From: Sphingomonas sp. SUN019
Lineage (GTDB): Bacteria; Pseudomonadota; Alphaproteobacteria; Sphingomonadales; Sphingomonadaceae
Assembly (NCBI RefSeq): GCF_024758705.1
Contig: NZ_CP096971.1
Location: 3,005,501-3,069,500 of the forward strand
Reading direction: 5' to 3'
DNA length: 64,000 bases
Part shown: positions 16,494 through 25,508 of the stretch, piece after piece
Layout: every line of letters starts with the position of its first letter
How positions within the stretch are numbered: the first letter of the stretch is position 1
The notes under the pieces: generated by a model
What the model was told of the DNA's origin: nothing
What the model saw: only the letters and a program-made list of their open reading frames with translations
Database searches by the model: none
Position numbers and translations under genes: made by a program

Positions 16494-17285
16494 GTGCGCG
16501 TTCCTTCCGCACTGGTGCTGATCGCGCTGCTCGCCGCGTGCGACGGGTCGCAGCCGCTGATCAAGCGCGAGACGGAGGAGCCGGGTCCGTTTCCCGCCGC
16601 CGATCGCCCGGTCGCGTCGATCGTGTCGGATCGCTGGTCGAACGAGGAAGCGCGCGACCGGCTGAACGAAGCGGGCCTGGTGATGGCGAAGGCCGCGATT
16701 CGGCCGGGCATGACCGTCGCCGACATCGGCGCGGGCGAGGGCTATTACACCGTCCGCCTGGCACAGAAGGTGGGTGCGGACGGCCGCGTGCTGGCGGAGG
16801 ACATCATGCCCGCGGTGCGCGATGCGCTGGCCGAGCGGGTTGCGCGCGAACGGCTGGAGAACGTCAGCGTGAAACTCGGCACCCCCGCCGATCCGAAGCT
16901 GCCCGAGGGCAGTTTCGACCGTATCTTCATGGTGCATATGTATCATGAGATCGCGCAGCCGTATGAATTCCTGTGGCGGATGCGGCCGTCGCTGAGGCCC
17001 GACGGGCTGGTGGTGGTGGTCGACGCCGATCGTCCGACGCGCGATCACGGCACCCCACCCGAATTGCTGAAATGCGAATTCGCCGCGGTCGGATACCAGC
17101 GGGTGGCGACCGACGAGATGCGTTCGGCGGGAGGCTATATCGCGACGTTCCGCCCGGTCGGAGCGCGGCCCGACCCCGCGAGTATCAAGGCGTGCCGGAT
17201 GAAACCGTCACAGCAAACCGCGTCCCCGGAAGCTGGTGACCACGTCCCCCGCCAGCACCAGATGGTCGATCAGCCGGATCCCTAG
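16494..17285 (+). CDS. Lipoprotein with a class I methyltransferase fold
   Basis: 263 residues from a GTG (16494) one base after the prfB stop, so probably translationally coupled. The start VRVPSALVLIALLAACDGS is a lipoprotein signal peptide with lipobox LAAC; Cys is about residue 16. Residues ~65-200 form a Rossmann methyltransferase: VADIGAGEGYYTVRLAQKVG is SAM motif I, then FDRIFMVHMYHEI and LRPDGLVVVVDADR. Similar predicted secreted methyltransferases exist in proteobacteria, but SAM is not expected outside the cytoplasm, so the role is unclear. The last ~25 codons overlap the convergent RadC-like gene. Confidence 0.75.
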   Translation: MRVPSALVLIALLAACDGSQPLIKRETEEPGPFPAADRPVASIVSDRWSNEEARDRLNEAGLVMAKAAIRPGMTVADIGAGEGYYTVRLAQKVGADGRVLAEDIMPAVRDALAERVARERLENVSVKLGTPADPKLPEGSFDRIFMVHMYHEIAQPYEFLWRMRPSLRPDGLVVVVDADRPTRDHGTPPELLKCEFAAVGYQRVATDEMRSAGGYIATFRPVGARPDPASIKACRMKPSQQTASPEAGDHVPRQHQMVDQPDP

Positions 17286-17570
17286 AGCGTCGAACGCTGT
17301 CGCGATGCCGCGCGTGACGCGGAGATCCTGGGTGCTGGGTTCTGGATCGCCGCTGGGGTGATTGTGCGCCATCACGACCGCGCGCGCATCGAACGCCAGC
17401 GCGTCGGTCGCGACGAGCCGGATCGGCACATTGACCGATGCGAACCGCGCGGATGGGATATGGCGCATCCCCAGCAATCGGCCGTGCGAATCGAGAAACG
17501 CGAAGACCACCACCTCCATCCCGACGACCGCGATCGGCGCGAACAGGTGAGCGAACGAAGTTTCTGACAT
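17208..17570 (-). CDS. Short RadC-like JAB/MPN-domain protein
   Basis: 120 residues covering only the JAB-like metalloprotease-fold domain of RadC proteins: VVMAHNHPSGDPEPSTQD gives the HxHPSGDPxPS..D metal-binding signature, preceded by FASVNVPIRLVATDAL. It lacks the N-terminal UPF0758 helix-hairpin-helix part found in the full-length radC at 61.4-62.1 kb. Start ATG 17570 (MSETSFAHL); longer in-frame ORFs are antisense to thyA. Biochemical function of the RadC family is unresolved. The 3' end overlaps the methyltransferase lipoprotein gene by 78 bases. Confidence 0.8.
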   Translation of the reverse strand: MSETSFAHLFAPIAVVGMEVVVFAFLDSHGRLLGMRHIPSARFASVNVPIRLVATDALAFDARAVVMAHNHPSGDPEPSTQDLRVTRGIATAFDALGIRLIDHLVLAGDVVTSFRGRGLL

Positions 17571-17715
17571 TATTGCAGGATGAACTGGCCTGTGTCGCTC
17601 GTATCGCGGTCGGTCCAATTCGGAGAGGATAGTGGCGTACAATCGCCTACGATCTTCTGGTCTTGGCACATCGCGCCTGATCGGCGACAGCGTTTCCCAT
17701 CGGGAGATTGCGGCG

Positions 17716-18645
17716 ATGACGGCCGAGCGGCATGAAGAAGACCAGTATCTGACCCTGCTCCGCGCAGTCTGGGAACGGGGCGACGAACGGCGCGATCGCA
17801 CAGGTGTCGGCACGCGGTCGCTGTTCGGCCCGACGATGCGGTTCGATCTGTCCGATGACGCCGTTCCGTTGCTGACCACGAAGCGGATCGCGTGGAAGAC
17901 AGCGGCGCGCGAAATGCTGTGGTTCCTGACCGGCGACACCAACATCCGCGAGCTTGTCCGGCAGAAGGTGCATATCTGGACCGACTGGCCGCTCGATCGC
18001 TATCGCCGCGCGAGCGGAGAGGCGATCGACCGCGACGCGTTCGAGGCGCGGATCATCGCCGACGACGCGTTCGCTGCGCAATGGGGCGATCTCGGCCCGG
18101 TGTATGGCAAGCAATGGGTCGACTGGGAAACGTACGAGCCGGTCGGCGACGGGCTGTTCCGGCGCGGGGCCGGGATCAACCAGATCGCTGCGCTGGTCGA
18201 CGGGTTGCGCACCAATCCGGCGTCGCGGCGCCATATCTTCACCGGGTGGAACGTCGCACATCTGGACGAAATGGCGCTGCCGCCCTGTCACATGACGTAT
18301 CAATATCATGTCGCGAACGGTCGGTTGTCGGGAATGTTGTGGCAGCGGTCGTGCGATCTCGGCCTGGGCTTTCCCTTCAACGCATTCTCCGCAGCGTTGC
18401 TGATCAGGATGCTGGCGCAGCAATGCGATCTGGAGCCCGGCGAACTGGTGTGGAGCGCGGGCGATGCGCACGTCTATCTGAACCACGAACATCTGGTGAC
18501 CGAACAATTGTCGCGCGAGCCACGGGGATGGCCGAAGCTGCGGATCAATCGCCGCGCTGCGTCGATGTTCGACTACGAAATCGAGGACTTCGCGATCGAG
18601 GATTACGATCCGCACCCGCATATCGCCGCGCCGGTGGCGGTGTGA
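17716..18645 (+). CDS. thyA: Thymidylate synthase ThyA
   Basis: 309 residues. Methylates dUMP to dTMP using methylene-THF. Seen: RTGVGTRSLFGPTMRFDL (phosphate-binding Arg), LWFLTGDTN, the catalytic cysteine in LPPCHM (Cys191), and QRSCDLGLGFPFN. The region around 100-145 carries an insertion compared with short ThyA forms. Start ATG 17716 (MTAERHEEDQ) chosen over 17632 because residues upstream show no similarity. The folA gene needed to regenerate THF lies at 56.5 kb. The 3' end overlaps a convergent glycosyltransferase gene by 101 bases. Confidence 0.95.
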   Translation: MTAERHEEDQYLTLLRAVWERGDERRDRTGVGTRSLFGPTMRFDLSDDAVPLLTTKRIAWKTAAREMLWFLTGDTNIRELVRQKVHIWTDWPLDRYRRASGEAIDRDAFEARIIADDAFAAQWGDLGPVYGKQWVDWETYEPVGDGLFRRGAGINQIAALVDGLRTNPASRRHIFTGWNVAHLDEMALPPCHMTYQYHVANGRLSGMLWQRSCDLGLGFPFNAFSAALLIRMLAQQCDLEPGELVWSAGDAHVYLNHEHLVTEQLSREPRGWPKLRINRRAASMFDYEIEDFAIEDYDPHPHIAAPVAV

Positions 18646-19759
18646 GCGTATCGTAGATCGCCATCACCGCGTCGGCATGCTGCCGTTCGCCGAACCGGAC
18701 GCGTGCGTCGGCTGCGGCCAGCGTGACGAGATCGTGCAGGCGCGGCGTGTCGGCGAGCAGAGAATTGGCGGCGCTGGCCAGCGCCGCCGGGTTCTCGGGC
18801 GGAACGAGCACGCCCAGCGCCCCGTCGCGCAACGCATCGGGGTTGCCGCCCGATGCGGTGGCGATGATCGGCGTGCCGACCAACATCGCCTCGATCAGCG
18901 TCCGGCCGAACGGTTCGTCGATCGCCGGGCATAGAAGCAGGTCGCAGCCCGCGATCCAGCGGCTGCCGGGTGCGCGGAATCCCATGATCGCGATGGCGTT
19001 CGAGATCCCTTGTTGGGCGGCGCGCGCCTCTATCAAGGCGTTGGTAACGTCGAACGGCTCGCCAAAGATCAACCCGAGCACCGCGCGATCGGGCGCGATC
19101 GCGCGCATTCGGGCGATTGCGTCGACAAACAGCAACGGCCGTTTCCGATCGATGAGCGCACCGAAGAAGCCGACTAGCTGAGTGTCGGGGCCGACGCCCA
19201 GTTCATCGAGCAAAGCGCGTCGTGCGGCCCTGCGATCTTCCTGGACAGTCGTATCGAACGGGCTGTGAATGACGCTGGAAGACCGCCGTCCCCAGTGCGC
19301 CCCGGCGGCGAAGCGCGAGACGGAGACGACATGGCTGGCCAGCAACGGCGCAACCAGCCGCAGACCGAGCGCATCGGGTGCACCACGATGATGCCAGACG
19401 AGCCGGCATCCCGCGAGCCGCGCGGGCAGCGCCCAGACGGCGTGCGTCCGGCCGTCGTTGGTGTGGACGATGTCGATCTGTCGATCGCGCAGCACCGCGC
19501 GCAATCGCTCGGCGGCGGCGATGATCGCCGGAATCTGCAACGGCCGTAGCCTTTCACCATGATTCAGGCCGGGCGTTCTGGGCGCTTGTACGATTTCCAC
19601 GTCGGCGCTGCGAAACAGCGCCGCGATCGCGCCGTCCAGCGCGTCGACCAGCACCAGCGGCGTGAAGCGCGTCCGGTCGAGTTGCTTCACCAGGCCGAGC
19701 GCGGAAATATGGCTGCCGCCGACGGCGTCGCCGGAAAATGGAAAGCAGATTCGGCGCAT
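18545..19759 (-). CDS. GT4-type glycosyltransferase
   Basis: 404 residues. A GT-B fold retaining glycosyltransferase: N-terminal SGDAVGGSHISALGLVKQL (acceptor side), FFGALIDRKRPLLFVDAI (start of the donor domain), then DEPFGRTLIEAMLVGTPIIAT, the E-x7-E nucleotide-sugar motif. ATG 19759 (MRRICFPFSG) chosen. The last ~30 residues are Arg/Ser-rich and overlap thyA antisense, so they are probably non-functional. It lies ahead of the polysaccharide region but is separated from it by the large RTX gene; a role in the same glycan is plausible. Confidence 0.85.
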   Translation of the reverse strand: MRRICFPFSGDAVGGSHISALGLVKQLDRTRFTPLVLVDALDGAIAALFRSADVEIVQAPRTPGLNHGERLRPLQIPAIIAAAERLRAVLRDRQIDIVHTNDGRTHAVWALPARLAGCRLVWHHRGAPDALGLRLVAPLLASHVVSVSRFAAGAHWGRRSSSVIHSPFDTTVQEDRRAARRALLDELGVGPDTQLVGFFGALIDRKRPLLFVDAIARMRAIAPDRAVLGLIFGEPFDVTNALIEARAAQQGISNAIAIMGFRAPGSRWIAGCDLLLCPAIDEPFGRTLIEAMLVGTPIIATASGGNPDALRDGALGVLVPPENPAALASAANSLLADTPRLHDLVTLAAADARVRFGERQHADAVMAIYDTLTPPPARRYAGADRNPRSRSPRFRSRTSTQRGD

Positions 19760-20033
19760 GACGCTCCTGAAACATGTGCCGGATCGCGTGTTCGCGGCGT
19801 TCGCCACTCTACGATGCCGGTATGCCGCGCGACGGGGCCTTTAGAGCATCACCCAAAAGGTTAGGGATGCACGAATGGGAGGGCGGCGCGGCAATTTCTC
19901 GTCGTGCACGCTCGTCATTGCAATTCGCCGATGAGGCCCACGCCGTTACGATAAAGACGCGGGCGTAATCGACAATGTGCGGGAGTCGCCGGCGCGGACG
20001 CGGTGGGCGCGGCGTCCCTGGGGGAGACTGACG

Positions 20034-23000
20034 ATGGCTGGGGCCTATACCGAACTCACGCCGGACGTGCTGGTCAACACCACGACCACCGGCCTGCAGA
20101 CCGATCCGACCATCACCGCGCTGGCCGATGGGGGGTTCGTCGCGATCTGGACCGACGGCAGCGCAAGCGGCGCGGACGTCAGCGGGAATGCGGTGCGCGG
20201 TCAACGCTATGATGCGCTGGGCAACCGCGTCGGGACGGAATTTCTGGTCAACACCACGACCGCCAACGCGCAGGAACTGGCGTCGGTCGCGGCGCTGTCC
20301 GGTGGCGGCTTCGTCGTTACGTGGAGCGATTCGAGCACGGCAGCCGATCCCGACCTGCAGGGCATCCGCGCACAGGTGTTCGACGCCGGCGGCGCAAAGG
20401 TCGGCAGCGAATTGCTGGTCAACACGCAGACCCGGTTGGGCCAGACGAACTCCACGGTGACCGGGCTGGCGGACGGCGGGTTCGCGGTCAGCTGGACGGA
20501 CGGCAGCGGCCGCGGGGTCGACACGTCGGGCACCGGCGTCAAAGCGCAACTGTTCACGGCGGCCGGTGCGCGCAGCGGCAGCGAGTTTCTGGTCAATTCG
20601 ACGACAGGGGCCAGCCAGACCTTTCCGGCGCTGACCAGTCTGGCGACCGGCGGGTTCGTCGCGATCTGGACCGACGCCAGCGGGCTGGGCGGCGATCCTA
20701 CCGCGCCCAGCGTCAAGGGACAGATTTTCAGCGCCAGCGGCGTCAAGCTGGGCAGCGAGTTTTTGGTGAACACGACCACCGCGTCCACGCAGGACCAACC
20801 CGTCGTCGCGACCTTGGCGAATGGCGGCTTCGTCGTCGCATGGCGCGACGTCAGCCTGATCGGCGACACCAGCGGATCGGGCATCAAGGCGCAGATTTTC
20901 AGTGCGTCGGGCGCGAAGGTGGGGGCGGAGTTTCAGGTCAACACCACCGAACTCAACACGCAGGATCAGCCGACGATCACCAGCATCCCCGGCGGCGGAT
21001 TCGTCATCGGCTGGCGCGACAACAGCACGCTCGCCGCCGACGCCAGCGGGTTCGGGATCAAGGCGCAGGTCTTCAACGACAGCGGCGCGAAGCTGGGCAC
21101 AGAGTTTCAGGTCAATGGCGTCACCACCGGAAACCAGCAATTGCCCGCAATCACCGCGCTGAATTCGGGCAATCTGGTCTTCGCCTGGAGCGACCTCGGC
21201 ACGACGCAGGCGAACGACGCCGACGGCAGCGTCAGGATGCGGCTGCTGGCGGCGACCAGCGGCGCGATAACGGATCTGACTTTGGCCGCCAATCCGATCT
21301 CAGAGGCGGCGGTTCAGAATACGGTCGTCGGCAGCCTTTCGGGCAATGGCGCGATCAACGCGGCCTACACCTGGTTGCTGATCGACGATTCGACCGGCGG
21401 CGGGTTTCGGATCCGCGGATCGCAACTGGAGATACGCGACAGTCTCTTGCTGGACTATGAAACGGCGCCGGTCGTCTCGCTTACGATCCGTGCGACCGAT
21501 ACGTTCGGCAACACTTTCGACAAGACGATATCGCTGACGCTGCGCGATGCGATCGACGAGGACCGTTATGCGGCGGGACCGGAAAAGCTGGTCAACGTCG
21601 CGATCACGGGAAACCAGCAGCAGGCGGCGCTCGCGGCGCTGACGTCGGGCAACCATGTCGCGGTGTGGAGCGATCCGAGCGGCGTGGGCGGCGATACGAG
21701 CAGCTATGGTATCAAGGGCGTCATCCTGAACGACGCAGGCGACCGCATCGGCGGCGAATTCCTGATCAATGGTCAAACCGCCAACAGCCAGGACAATGCG
21801 AGTGTCGTGTCGCTCGCCACCGGCGGTTTCGTCGTGACCTGGACCGACGCCAGCCTGTTGGGCGGCGATGCGTCGGTAACGTCGATCAAGGGCCGGTTGT
21901 TCGACGCCGGTGGAACCGCGATCGGCGCCGAATTCCTGGTCAATACCGCAACCGCCGATGCGCAGCGCGCGTCGTCGGTAAGCAGCCTGTCGGGCGGCGG
22001 GTTCGTGGTCGTGTGGACCGATTCGAGCTTGCAGGGCGGTGATTCGAGCGTTTCGTCGATCAAGTCGCGCCTTTACGATTCCGCGGGCAACGCGATCGGC
22101 GGCGAGGCGCTGGTCAATACACAGACGTCCAATCGTCAGGACGCAGGGGTGGTCGCCGGGCTGGCGTCCGGCGGCTATGTCGTGACCTGGGCGGACAGCA
22201 GCACCGTCGGCGGCGACATCAGCAAGGACGCGGTGAAGGCGCAGATGTTCGGTGCGAACGGCGCGAAGATCGGCGGCGAATTCCTGGTCAACACCGAAAC
22301 CGCGGGCAACCAGCAACAACAGGCGATCGTGGCGTTGATTGATGGCGGTTTCGTGATCGCATGGGCCGACGGCAGCCGAATCGGTGGCGACGCGGACGCG
22401 TTCGGGATCAAGCTGCAACGCTTCGACGCGAATGGCGCGAAGGTCGGCGGAGAGGTGCTGGCCAACACCACGACGGCCGGATCGCAGATGGCGCCGACGC
22501 TGGCCGCGCTGGCGAACGGCGGGTTCGTGGTCAGCTGGAGCGACTATAGCGGCGCGGGCGCGGAGAATGCGACGGCCGGCGTCAAGGCGCAGGTGTTCGA
22601 CGCGAGCGGCGCGAAGGTCGCCGGCGAATTCGTGGTCAATGACGAAACGCTGGGGATCCAGGCCGATCCGGCGATCATCGGGAGCCTGGACGGCGGGTTC
22701 CTGATCGGCTGGGCAGACAGCAGCGGCCAAGGCGGCGACGACCTGGGATCCGGGCTGAAGCTGAGAGCGTTCGATCAATTGGGGCCGCAAGGGCCGCCGC
22801 CGGTGCTGGTCGCCAACCCGGACACCGTCAGCGGCACCGAGGACACCGTCGCGACGATCGACATCAGCGCGCTGCTGGCCAACGACGTCAATGCGAACGG
22901 CCTGCCGTTCCAGTTGGTCGCGGTCACCGCGATCACCGGAGGCAGCGTGGCGCTGGACGGCGCGGGGCATGTGATCTTCACGCCCTCGCCGAATTTCAGC

Positions 23001-24563
23001 GGTTCGGCGCTGTTCGGCTATACGATCGCCGATACCGATGGAGAGGTCGCGCGTGGCCGCGTCACGGTGCAGGTCGCCGGCGTCAACGATGCGCCGACCG
23101 CGAATGGCGATCAGGTCAGCGTGTCGGAGGATGGTGGCGCGATCCAGGCAGCGCTGCTGCTGGCCAACGATTCGGACCCGGATCCGTCCGATCAGATCAC
23201 GGTGGCGTCGATCTCAACGACCAGCGCGCAGGGCGCTGCGCTGACGCTGTCGGGCGGATCGATCGGTTATGCGCCGGGTGCGCAATTCCAATACCTTCGC
23301 GCCGGTCAGAGCGTGACCGACAGCTTCTCGTACACGATCACCGACCTGGCGGGACTGACGTCCAGCGCCACGGTCACGATGACGATCGTCGGCGCGAATG
23401 ACGCGCCGGTGAACCTAGCGCTGGCGGGCGGCGCGGTGAACGAGAATGCCGCGGGCGGGACCGTCGTCGGCACGCTGTCGGCGAGCGATCCCGACAGCGG
23501 CGACACGATCCGGTACAGCCTGACCGGCACTGGCGGCGGGCGGTTCGTGGTCGACGCGATCACCGGCGTCATCAGCGTGGCGGCGGGGGCGTTGATCGAT
23601 TTCGAGGCCACGCCGTCGATCACCGTCACGGCGCGCGCGACCGATGCAAGCGGCGCGTTCGTCGAATCGGCCTATGCGATCGCGGTCAACAACCTCCCCG
23701 AACCGAAGAGCTGGACCGGCGACAACGGCGTGAACATCTTCACCGCGCCCAGCAACGATTTGTGGACGATCAACGGCTTGGGCGGGAACGACGTACTGAC
23801 CGGCAACGCCAGCGCGGACACCATCAACGGCGGCAGCGGCAACGACACGCTGGACGGCGCGGGTGGCGCGGATACGTTGATCGGCGGGACCGGCAACGAC
23901 ATCTATTTCGTCGACAATGCCGGCGATCAGGTGACCGAGAATACTGGTGAGGGCGCGGACACGGTCAACGCCTCGATCGACTATGTGCTGGGATCGGCGG
24001 TCGAAAATTTGAACCTGACCGGCCTCGCCGACCTGAACGCCACCGGCAATGATCTGACCAACACTATCAACGGCAACGACGGCGCGAACATCATTCGCGG
24101 CGGGCTGGGCGGCGATTTGCTGAACGGCAATGGCGGCGCGGATCAGCTATATGGGCAGGATGGCGGGGATTTCCTGCAGGGCGGCGACGGCGCGGACCTG
24201 TTGGTCGGCGGCGCGGGAGGGGATGAGCTGACCGGCGGGGCGGGGGCGGACACGTTCCTGTTCGACAGCCTGACTACATCTGCCGACCGCGACAAGCTGC
24301 GCGATTTCACGCCTGGGCAGGATGTGATGGCGTTTTCCCGCGCGGTGTTCGCAGCCCTGGGCGGGCAACCCGCCGGGACGCTGGCGGCCAATCAGTTCGT
24401 CAACGGCACGCAGGCGCTGACCGCGGATCACCATTTCATCTACCAGGTGGCGACCGGCAATCTGTGGTATGATCCCGATGGCGTCGGCGGCGTAGCGCAG
24501 ATCCAGATCGGGTTGCTCAGCACGCGCCCGACGCTGACCGCGGCGGATTTTCTGCTGATCTGA
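20034..24563 (+). CDS. Large secreted RTX/VCBS/cadherin-like repeat protein
   Basis: 1509 residues, no Sec signal peptide; ATG 20034 follows GGGGGAG. Two blocks of seven repeats of about 57 residues (consensus FLVNTxTxxxQxxPxVxxLxxGGFVVxWxDxS...GIKAQxFDAxGAKVGxE) surround a cadherin-like domain. Next come an Ig/VCBS-type stretch (SGTEDTVATIDISALLANDV; VSEDGGAIQAALLLANDSDP) and another cadherin-like domain. Hemolysin-type calcium-binding nonapeptides follow (GGSGNDTLDGAGGADTL...), then a C-terminus DKLRDFTPGQDVMAFSRAVF...FLLI of the kind that carries a type I secretion signal. Likely an exported adhesin or matrix protein. No ABC exporter or membrane-fusion protein is nearby. Confidence 0.85.
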   Translation: MAGAYTELTPDVLVNTTTTGLQTDPTITALADGGFVAIWTDGSASGADVSGNAVRGQRYDALGNRVGTEFLVNTTTANAQELASVAALSGGGFVVTWSDSSTAADPDLQGIRAQVFDAGGAKVGSELLVNTQTRLGQTNSTVTGLADGGFAVSWTDGSGRGVDTSGTGVKAQLFTAAGARSGSEFLVNSTTGASQTFPALTSLATGGFVAIWTDASGLGGDPTAPSVKGQIFSASGVKLGSEFLVNTTTASTQDQPVVATLANGGFVVAWRDVSLIGDTSGSGIKAQIFSASGAKVGAEFQVNTTELNTQDQPTITSIPGGGFVIGWRDNSTLAADASGFGIKAQVFNDSGAKLGTEFQVNGVTTGNQQLPAITALNSGNLVFAWSDLGTTQANDADGSVRMRLLAATSGAITDLTLAANPISEAAVQNTVVGSLSGNGAINAAYTWLLIDDSTGGGFRIRGSQLEIRDSLLLDYETAPVVSLTIRATDTFGNTFDKTISLTLRDAIDEDRYAAGPEKLVNVAITGNQQQAALAALTSGNHVAVWSDPSGVGGDTSSYGIKGVILNDAGDRIGGEFLINGQTANSQDNASVVSLATGGFVVTWTDASLLGGDASVTSIKGRLFDAGGTAIGAEFLVNTATADAQRASSVSSLSGGGFVVVWTDSSLQGGDSSVSSIKSRLYDSAGNAIGGEALVNTQTSNRQDAGVVAGLASGGYVVTWADSSTVGGDISKDAVKAQMFGANGAKIGGEFLVNTETAGNQQQQAIVALIDGGFVIAWADGSRIGGDADAFGIKLQRFDANGAKVGGEVLANTTTAGSQMAPTLAALANGGFVVSWSDYSGAGAENATAGVKAQVFDASGAKVAGEFVVNDETLGIQADPAIIGSLDGGFLIGWADSSGQGGDDLGSGLKLRAFDQLGPQGPPPVLVANPDTVSGTEDTVATIDISALLANDVNANGLPFQLVAVTAITGGSVALDGAGHVIFTPSPNFSGSALFGYTIADTDGEVARGRVTVQVAGVNDAPTANGDQVSVSEDGGAIQAALLLANDSDPDPSDQITVASISTTSAQGAALTLSGGSIGYAPGAQFQYLRAGQSVTDSFSYTITDLAGLTSSATVTMTIVGANDAPVNLALAGGAVNENAAGGTVVGTLSASDPDSGDTIRYSLTGTGGGRFVVDAITGVISVAAGALIDFEATPSITVTARATDASGAFVESAYAIAVNNLPEPKSWTGDNGVNIFTAPSNDLWTINGLGGNDVLTGNASADTINGGSGNDTLDGAGGADTLIGGTGNDIYFVDNAGDQVTENTGEGADTVNASIDYVLGSAVENLNLTGLADLNATGNDLTNTINGNDGANIIRGGLGGDLLNGNGGADQLYGQDGGDFLQGGDGADLLVGGAGGDELTGGAGADTFLFDSLTTSADRDKLRDFTPGQDVMAFSRAVFAALGGQPAGTLAANQFVNGTQALTADHHFIYQVATGNLWYDPDGVGGVAQIQIGLLSTRPTLTAADFLLI

Positions 24564-24593
24564 CGCGGCCCCGCCATCATTGCATCGGGCGTT

Positions 24594-24624
24594 ATTTTAC
24601 GCGGGCAGTCGGCTCGCGTAAAAT
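24594..24624. terminator. Bidirectional terminator-like hairpin
   Basis: ATTTTACGCG (24594-24603) and CGCGTAAAAT (24615-24624) form a 10-bp stem with an 11-base loop between the convergent RTX and LuxR genes. The A/T ends of the stem give short U-runs on both strands. Classical long U-tracts are absent. Confidence 0.6.
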
Positions 24625-24675
24625 CTCGTCCTCTCACATCTTGTGACGGATCGGTCGCCTAATCGGAAGTATTAC

Positions 24676-25500
24676 TCAATCGGATTCTTCGTCGCGGGGC
24701 CGGTTCGTCATCCCGGCCAGCATCGCGACGATCTGCGTTCGGTTGGTCGCACCCATTCGGCGCATCAGTTCCTGCACGTGGCCCTTTACGGCGCGCTCGC
24801 TGATGCCGAGACCATTTGCGATATCGCGGTTCGTCATGCCGCGTTGAAGGTTCTGCAGCACCTGCCGTTGTCGCGACGTCAGCGTAAGGCCCTCGGCCAG
24901 ACCGGGGAAAGAGCCGGACTCGCGCGTATCCGGCGCGAGCAGTTTCGGGTCGAGCGGCGGATAAACCGTCCACCCGCGACTGACTAGTCGGAGCGCCTCG
25001 AGAATGATGTCGGTGGGCGTGTCGCTGCTGAGAAATCCGAGCACGCCCTGCTTCAGCGCGGCGAGCATATGAACGCGATCGACCAAGCCGGTCAGCAGCA
25101 CAATCGCGCCCGGCGGAAGGACTGGGTCGAGGACTTCGCGCATCAACGCGACGCTGCGCTCATCGAACGGATCGCCGGCCAGGTTGAGCAGCGCGACATC
25201 GGCGCCACCATGGTCGCCGATCCGGGTCAACGCATCGCTTTCGTTGCTCGCCGCGACGATGCTACCAATCTCGCGCGTGTCGGCAAGCGCGGCGACCAGG
25301 CATTCCAGCGTCAACGATCGCCGGTCGATCACCAGCAGGCGCAGCGGTGCGCGCACGTTCGGCGATTCGTCGATACCGTCGATATCGACCGTGGCGACGG
25401 TCGGCGACTGACGGCCGTTGGCGTCCTTACGGATCGGATCGGCGGCGAACGGCGATCTTGCGACGGCCGCGGGCGATGGCGCTGCGATGGACCAGTCCAT
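24676..25500 (-). CDS. NarL/LuxR-type regulator with degenerate receiver domain
   Basis: 274 residues. The receiver-like domain (about 53-180) starts LRLLVIDRRSLTLECLVAAL, but the strand-3 segment reads ADVALLNLAGD, so the usual phospho-accepting Asp is Asn106. The LuxR helix-turn-helix (about 205-262) is intact: LTSRQRQVLQNLQRGMTNRD, then GISERAVKGHVQELMRRMG. It starts 8 bases after the stop of the co-polymerase gene, so both are likely one operon and this protein probably regulates polysaccharide synthesis without ordinary phosphorylation. No histidine kinase is nearby. Confidence 0.85.
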   Translation of the reverse strand: MDWSIAAPSPAAVARSPFAADPIRKDANGRQSPTVATVDIDGIDESPNVRAPLRLLVIDRRSLTLECLVAALADTREIGSIVAASNESDALTRIGDHGGADVALLNLAGDPFDERSVALMREVLDPVLPPGAIVLLTGLVDRVHMLAALKQGVLGFLSSDTPTDIILEALRLVSRGWTVYPPLDPKLLAPDTRESGSFPGLAEGLTLTSRQRQVLQNLQRGMTNRDIANGLGISERAVKGHVQELMRRMGATNRTQIVAMLAGMTNRPRDEESD

Positions 25501-25508
25501 CGGCGTCG

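Noticed and set aside
20034..22780. Regularly repeated DNA that could suggest a CRISPR array
   Set aside because: Repeats are ~171 bases, imperfect and in frame within a coding sequence; no cas genes are present.
21300..22970. Long minus-strand frames inside the RTX gene
   Set aside because: They mirror the repeats of the RTX protein on the other strand; the repetitive look comes from the repeats, not from a second gene.
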